Below are positions 61,178 through 64,000 of a stretch of DNA of 64,000 nucleotides, in pieces. The stretch comes from Cellulomonas sp. JH27-2 (GTDB lineage: Bacteria; Actinomycetota; Actinomycetes; Actinomycetales; Cellulomonadaceae). The notes beneath the pieces are model-generated. The model did no database searches. It saw only the letters and a program-made list of their open reading frames with translations, and was not told where the DNA came from. The translations under genes were made by a program, and so were the position numbers. Location of the stretch: positions 372,001 through 436,000 of the forward strand of contig NZ_JACYFR010000002.1 of NCBI RefSeq assembly GCF_014837175.1, given 5' to 3'. How positions within the stretch are numbered: the stretch's first letter is position 1; the number at the start of each line of letters is the position of its first letter.

Positions 61178-62098
61178 GTGACCAGCGAGAACATCCAGCC
61201 CGCCAGCTCTGCCGCCGGCACCGTCGGCACCGCGCGCGTCAAGCGCGGCATGGCCGAGATGCTCAAGGGCGGCGTCATCATGGACGTCGTCACGGCGGAG
61301 CAGGCCAAGATCGCGGAGGACGCCGGCGCGGTCGCCGTCATGGCGCTCGAGCGGGTTCCCGCCGACATCCGCGCCCAGGGCGGCGTCGCGCGCATGAGCG
61401 ACCCGGACCTGATCGACGGCATCATCGAGGCCGTCTCGATCCCCGTGATGGCCAAGGCCCGCATCGGGCACTTCGTCGAGGCCCAGGTGCTGCAGTCGCT
61501 CGGCGTCGACTACATCGACGAGTCCGAGGTGCTGACCCCGGCCGACTACGCCCACCACATCGACAAGTGGGCGTTCACCGCCCCGTTCGTCTGCGGTGCC
61601 ACCAACCTGGGTGAGGCCCTGCGCCGCATCACCGAGGGTGCCGCGATGATCCGCTCCAAGGGCGAGGCAGGCACGGGCGACGTGTCCAACGCGACGACGC
61701 ACATGCGCACGCTGCGCGACCAGATCCGCCGCCTCACCTCGCTCCCGGAGGACGAGCTGTTCGTCGCCGCCAAGGAGCTGCAGGCGCCGTACGAGCTGGT
61801 CAAGGAGGTCGCCGAGGCCGGCAAGCTCCCCGTCGTGCTGTTCACCGCCGGAGGCATCGCCACCCCCGCGGACGCGGCCATGATGATGCAGCTCGGCGCC
61901 GAGGGCGTGTTCGTCGGCTCGGGCATCTTCAAGTCGGGCAACCCGGCCGAGCGTGCGGCCGCGATCGTCAAGGCCACCACGTTCTACGACGACCCCGACG
62001 TGATCGCGAAGGTCTCGCGCGGACTGGGCGAGGCCATGGTCGGGATCAACGTCGAGGACGTCCCCGAGCCGCACCGCCTCGCCGAGCGCGGCTGGTGA
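61178..62098 (+). CDS. pdxS: Pyridoxal 5'-phosphate synthase subunit PdxS
   Basis: 306 residues, TIM-barrel subunit that builds PLP from ribose 5-phosphate, glyceraldehyde 3-phosphate and ammonia. Signatures: [18 protein letters not shown] at residues 20-37, [18 protein letters not shown] near 60, the Schiff-base Lys in [16 protein letters not shown] near 88, and [17 protein letters not shown] and [19 protein letters not shown] later. It normally receives ammonia from the glutaminase PdxT, which does not follow here. GAGG six bases before GTG 61178 sets the start. A TACGAT -10-like box is in the upstream gap. Confidence 0.96.
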   Translation: MTSENIQPASSAAGTVGTARVKRGMAEMLKGGVIMDVVTAEQAKIAEDAGAVAVMALERVPADIRAQGGVARMSDPDLIDGIIEAVSIPVMAKARIGHFVEAQVLQSLGVDYIDESEVLTPADYAHHIDKWAFTAPFVCGATNLGEALRRITEGAAMIRSKGEAGTGDVSNATTHMRTLRDQIRRLTSLPEDELFVAAKELQAPYELVKEVAEAGKLPVVLFTAGGIATPADAAMMMQLGAEGVFVGSGIFKSGNPAERAAAIVKATTFYDDPDVIAKVSRGLGEAMVGINVEDVPEPHRLAERGW

Positions 62099-62116
62099 CG
62101 TCAGCCTCCTGACGTC
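62097..62116 (+). other. Inverted repeat spanning the pdxS stop
   Basis: GACGTCA-N6-TGACGTC (62097-62103, 62110-62116), a 7-bp stem over the pdxS TGA and ending 3 bases before the Nudix GTG. It may act as a weak terminator or hinder initiation of the Nudix gene. Confidence 0.35.
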
Positions 62117-62119
62117 GAC

Positions 62120-62692
62120 GTGACGGACTCCAGCACGCCGGACGTCCCTGCGGCACCCGGACCGGGCCTCGGCCCGGAGTGGGTGCGCGGGGACGACGGC
62201 GTGCTGTTCCGTCGGGCCGCACGCGTGATCCTGCTCGACGAGGACGACCGCGTGCTGCTGGTGCGCGGGCACGACCGCGACCAGCCCGAGCGCAGCTGGT
62301 GGTTCACGGTCGGGGGCGGTCTGGACGACGGCGAGGACGAGCGGTCCGCGGCCGTGCGGGAGGTCCGCGAGGAGACGGGCATCGCGCTGGTGCCCGACGA
62401 GCTCGTCGGGCCGGTCTTCACGCGGTCGGCCATCTTCGACTTCTGGGCCGAGCACTGCCGCCAGGACGAGGTCATCTTCCTGGCGCGCGTCGGCGCCGGC
62501 GCGTTCGCCGGCGACCAGGCGGGCTGGACGTCGCTCGAGCGGGACGTGCTGGACGAGCTGCGCTGGTGGACGCTGCCGGACCTCGCGGCCGTGCAGCTCG
62601 AGGTGTTCCCCGAGGGCCTCGCCGCGCTCGTCGCGAACCTGCTGCCGCGCTGGGACGGCGTGACGCGGCACCTGGGCCTCGCCGTCGAGTAG
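62120..62692 (+). CDS. Nudix hydrolase
   Basis: 190 residues, splitting a nucleoside diphosphate linked to some moiety, Mg2+-dependent. The Nudix box is complete near residue 70: GGGLDDGEDERSAAVREVRE then ETGI. GTG start 21 bases after the pdxS stop with no clear Shine-Dalgarno. Substrate unknown; the neighbouring pdxS does not define it. Convergent with kynureninase, 2 bp apart. Confidence 0.88.
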   Translation: MTDSSTPDVPAAPGPGLGPEWVRGDDGVLFRRAARVILLDEDDRVLLVRGHDRDQPERSWWFTVGGGLDDGEDERSAAVREVREETGIALVPDELVGPVFTRSAIFDFWAEHCRQDEVIFLARVGAGAFAGDQAGWTSLERDVLDELRWWTLPDLAAVQLEVFPEGLAALVANLLPRWDGVTRHLGLAVE

Positions 62693-62694
62693 CG

Positions 62695-63930
62695 CTACGT
62701 CACCGTCGAGCGCTGTGACCAGCCGGCGTCGAGGTGCTCGCCCGAGGCGAGCACGTCCGCGTAGGCCCGCGCTGCGGTGAGCATGTCCGCGTGCGTCAGG
62801 TAGGGGGCCGCGACGCCCAGCCGGACGACGTCCGGGGTCCGGAAGTCGCCGACCACGCCGCGCCCCGCCATCGCGCGCACCACCCCGTAGGCGGCCTCGT
62901 GCCGGACCGCCACCTGCGAACCACGTCGTTCGTCCTTGCTCGGCGAGACGACATCGACGTCGGGGACGAGCTCCTCGAGGCACACGCGCAGGAACCGGGT
63001 CAACGAGAGCGAGCGTGCTCGCACGGACGCGACCTCCACGTCGTCGAAGACGTCCAGCGCGGCGTCGAGGGCAAGCAGCGACAGCATCGGTGCGGTGCCG
63101 GTGCGCATGCGCTCGATGCCGGGCGCCGGTCGGTAGTCGCGCTCCATCGCGAACGGCTGCGCGTGCCCGTGCCAGCCCGCCAGCACGTTGGGCGCGGCCG
63201 CCTGGTGGCGGTACGCGACGTAGCCGTAGGCGGGCGCGCCCGGTCCGCCGTTGAGGAACTTGTAGGTGCACCCGACGGCGAGGTCCACGCGGTGCTCGTC
63301 GAGCCCGACCGGGACGGCGCCCGCCGAGTGGCACAGGTCCCAGACGACCAGGGCGCCGGCGTCGTGCGCCGCCGCCGTGATCGCCGGCAGGTCCCACAGC
63401 CGGCCGGTGCGGTAGTCGACGTGCGAGACCAGCACGGCGGCCACGTCGTCGGACGTCGCCAGGCGCTTGGCCATCTTGTCGGGCACGACCTTCTCCACGG
63501 CCCAGCCCACCTGCGACGCGACCCCCGCGAGCACGTACAGGTCGGTCGGGAACGAGTCGGGATCCGTCAGGACGACGTGCCGGTCGGGGCGCAGCGCCGC
63601 GGCCGCGTGCAGGCTCTGGTGCAGGCGCACGCTGGTGGAGTCGCCGACGACGACCTGGCCGGGCGCCGCACCGACGATCCGGCCGACCCGGTCGCCCACC
63701 GCCGCGGGTGCCTGCCACCAGCCGTGCGTGTTCCACGACTCGACCAGGTCGCGGCCCCACTGGTTCGTCACGACGTCCGCGACCGCGTCCGGGACGTGGC
63801 GGGGGAGCGCCCCGAGCGAGTTGCCGTCGAGGTAGACGACGCCGTCGGGGAGCAGGAAGCGGTCGCGCCTGTCGGTGGCGGCGTGCGACGCGTCGAGCGC
63901 CGCCGCCTCCGAGGTCAGTCGGTCGGTCAC
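62695..63930 (-). CDS. kynU: Kynureninase
   Basis: PLP enzyme of tryptophan catabolism (EC 3.7.1.3), 411 residues, fold type I; cleaves kynurenine or 3-hydroxykynurenine to (3-hydroxy)anthranilate and alanine. VYLDGNSLGALPRHV near residue 32, VVGDSTSVRLHQSL near 95, the aspartate of the cofactor site in VWDLCHSAGAVPVGL near 195, and the Schiff-base Lys in VGCTYKFLNGGPGAPAYGYV near 220. GTG 63930 is preferred because TACGCT at 63942-63937 ends six bases before it; an ATG at 63954 would add eight residues. No kynA or kynB gene is in view. Confidence 0.92.
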   Translation of the reverse strand: MTDRLTSEAAALDASHAATDRRDRFLLPDGVVYLDGNSLGALPRHVPDAVADVVTNQWGRDLVESWNTHGWWQAPAAVGDRVGRIVGAAPGQVVVGDSTSVRLHQSLHAAAALRPDRHVVLTDPDSFPTDLYVLAGVASQVGWAVEKVVPDKMAKRLATSDDVAAVLVSHVDYRTGRLWDLPAITAAAHDAGALVVWDLCHSAGAVPVGLDEHRVDLAVGCTYKFLNGGPGAPAYGYVAYRHQAAAPNVLAGWHGHAQPFAMERDYRPAPGIERMRTGTAPMLSLLALDAALDVFDDVEVASVRARSLSLTRFLRVCLEELVPDVDVVSPSKDERRGSQVAVRHEAAYGVVRAMAGRGVVGDFRTPDVVRLGVAAPYLTHADMLTAARAYADVLASGEHLDAGWSQRSTVT

Positions 63931-64000
63931 TGGACGAGCGTACGACTCGAGCATCCGGGTGTGACGACCGGCACGGGACGCGACGTGGGGACGGCGCGGC

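Noticed and set aside
60548..62694. Very long minus-strand frame reading through pdxS and the Nudix gene
   Set aside because: Only shadow coding. PdxS and Nudix motifs lie on the plus strand.

Overview
The window is very GC-rich, densely coded actinobacterial chromosome. Most genes use GC-ending codons, and neighbouring genes often share ATGA, GTGA or TGATG overlaps. Secreted GH16 and GH64 beta-1,3-glucanases carrying CBM13 modules, a C50-carotenoid locus, phosphatidylinositol-mannoside genes beside thrS, an SsgA-like protein and KdpFABC together suggest a Cellulomonas-like member of the Micrococcales. The genus is inferred from gene content, not from a marker gene. I see no phage, insertion sequence, CRISPR array or sign of recent transfer.

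Layout. 1-6124 (minus): glgX-treY-treZ, trehalose from glycogen-type glucan, with treZ cut by the window edge. 6280-9953: a ferredoxin-reductase-type flavoprotein, a YbdK-type ligase, a DUF308 membrane protein and a K+ channel-like protein. 10007-17830 (minus): a complete kdp operon in which a 27-residue membrane peptide precedes kdpF and every junction is translationally coupled. 17981-23540 (minus): idi-crtE-crtB-crtI-crtYe-crtYf-crtEb for a C50 carotenoid, divergent from a MarR regulator (23620). 24203-31781: mixed housekeeping and unknown genes, including a probably inactive Mrr-like nuclease-fold protein and a Cys4-motif/SDR fusion. 31984-35159 (plus): acyl-CoA-dehydrogenase-like protein, PIG-L/methyltransferase fusion and glycosyltransferase, an uncharacterised small-molecule or glycan pathway. 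35167-41383: two tiny charged proteins, an epimerase, a Rho_N-type small protein, formaldehyde dehydrogenase, a secreted 5'-nucleotidase and CorA. 41552-46056: GH64, GH16 and a LacI regulator with a perfect palindromic operator. 46170-51018: non-phosphorylative L-fucose (or related 6-deoxysugar) catabolism with an FCD-GntR regulator. 51025-54841: a PPOX protein, tRNA-Val, tRNA-Cys and tRNA-Gly, pabB-pabC, an SsgA-like protein and a second tRNA-Val. 54987-61044: thrS-HIT-pgsA-patA-pimA and a LemA-like protein, the order known from mycobacteria. 61178-63930: pdxS, a Nudix hydrolase and kynureninase.

How the parts fit. The glucanases and the fucose pathway suggest degradation of fungal, algal or plant polysaccharide, each under its own local repressor with an operator just downstream of a readable promoter. 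The kdp, antiporter, channel and CorA genes form a cation-homeostasis component. The crt and pgsA-pimA regions build envelope pigments and glycolipids. Eight genes without a Shine-Dalgarno have a -10-like hexamer ending exactly 6 nt before the start codon, so leaderless transcription appears common and fixes several starts.

The best candidate for an undescribed system is the 31984-35159 trio. The Mrr-like protein, the Cys4-SDR fusion and the kdp micropeptide come next. Family calls come from reading the protein sequences; no database search was run.
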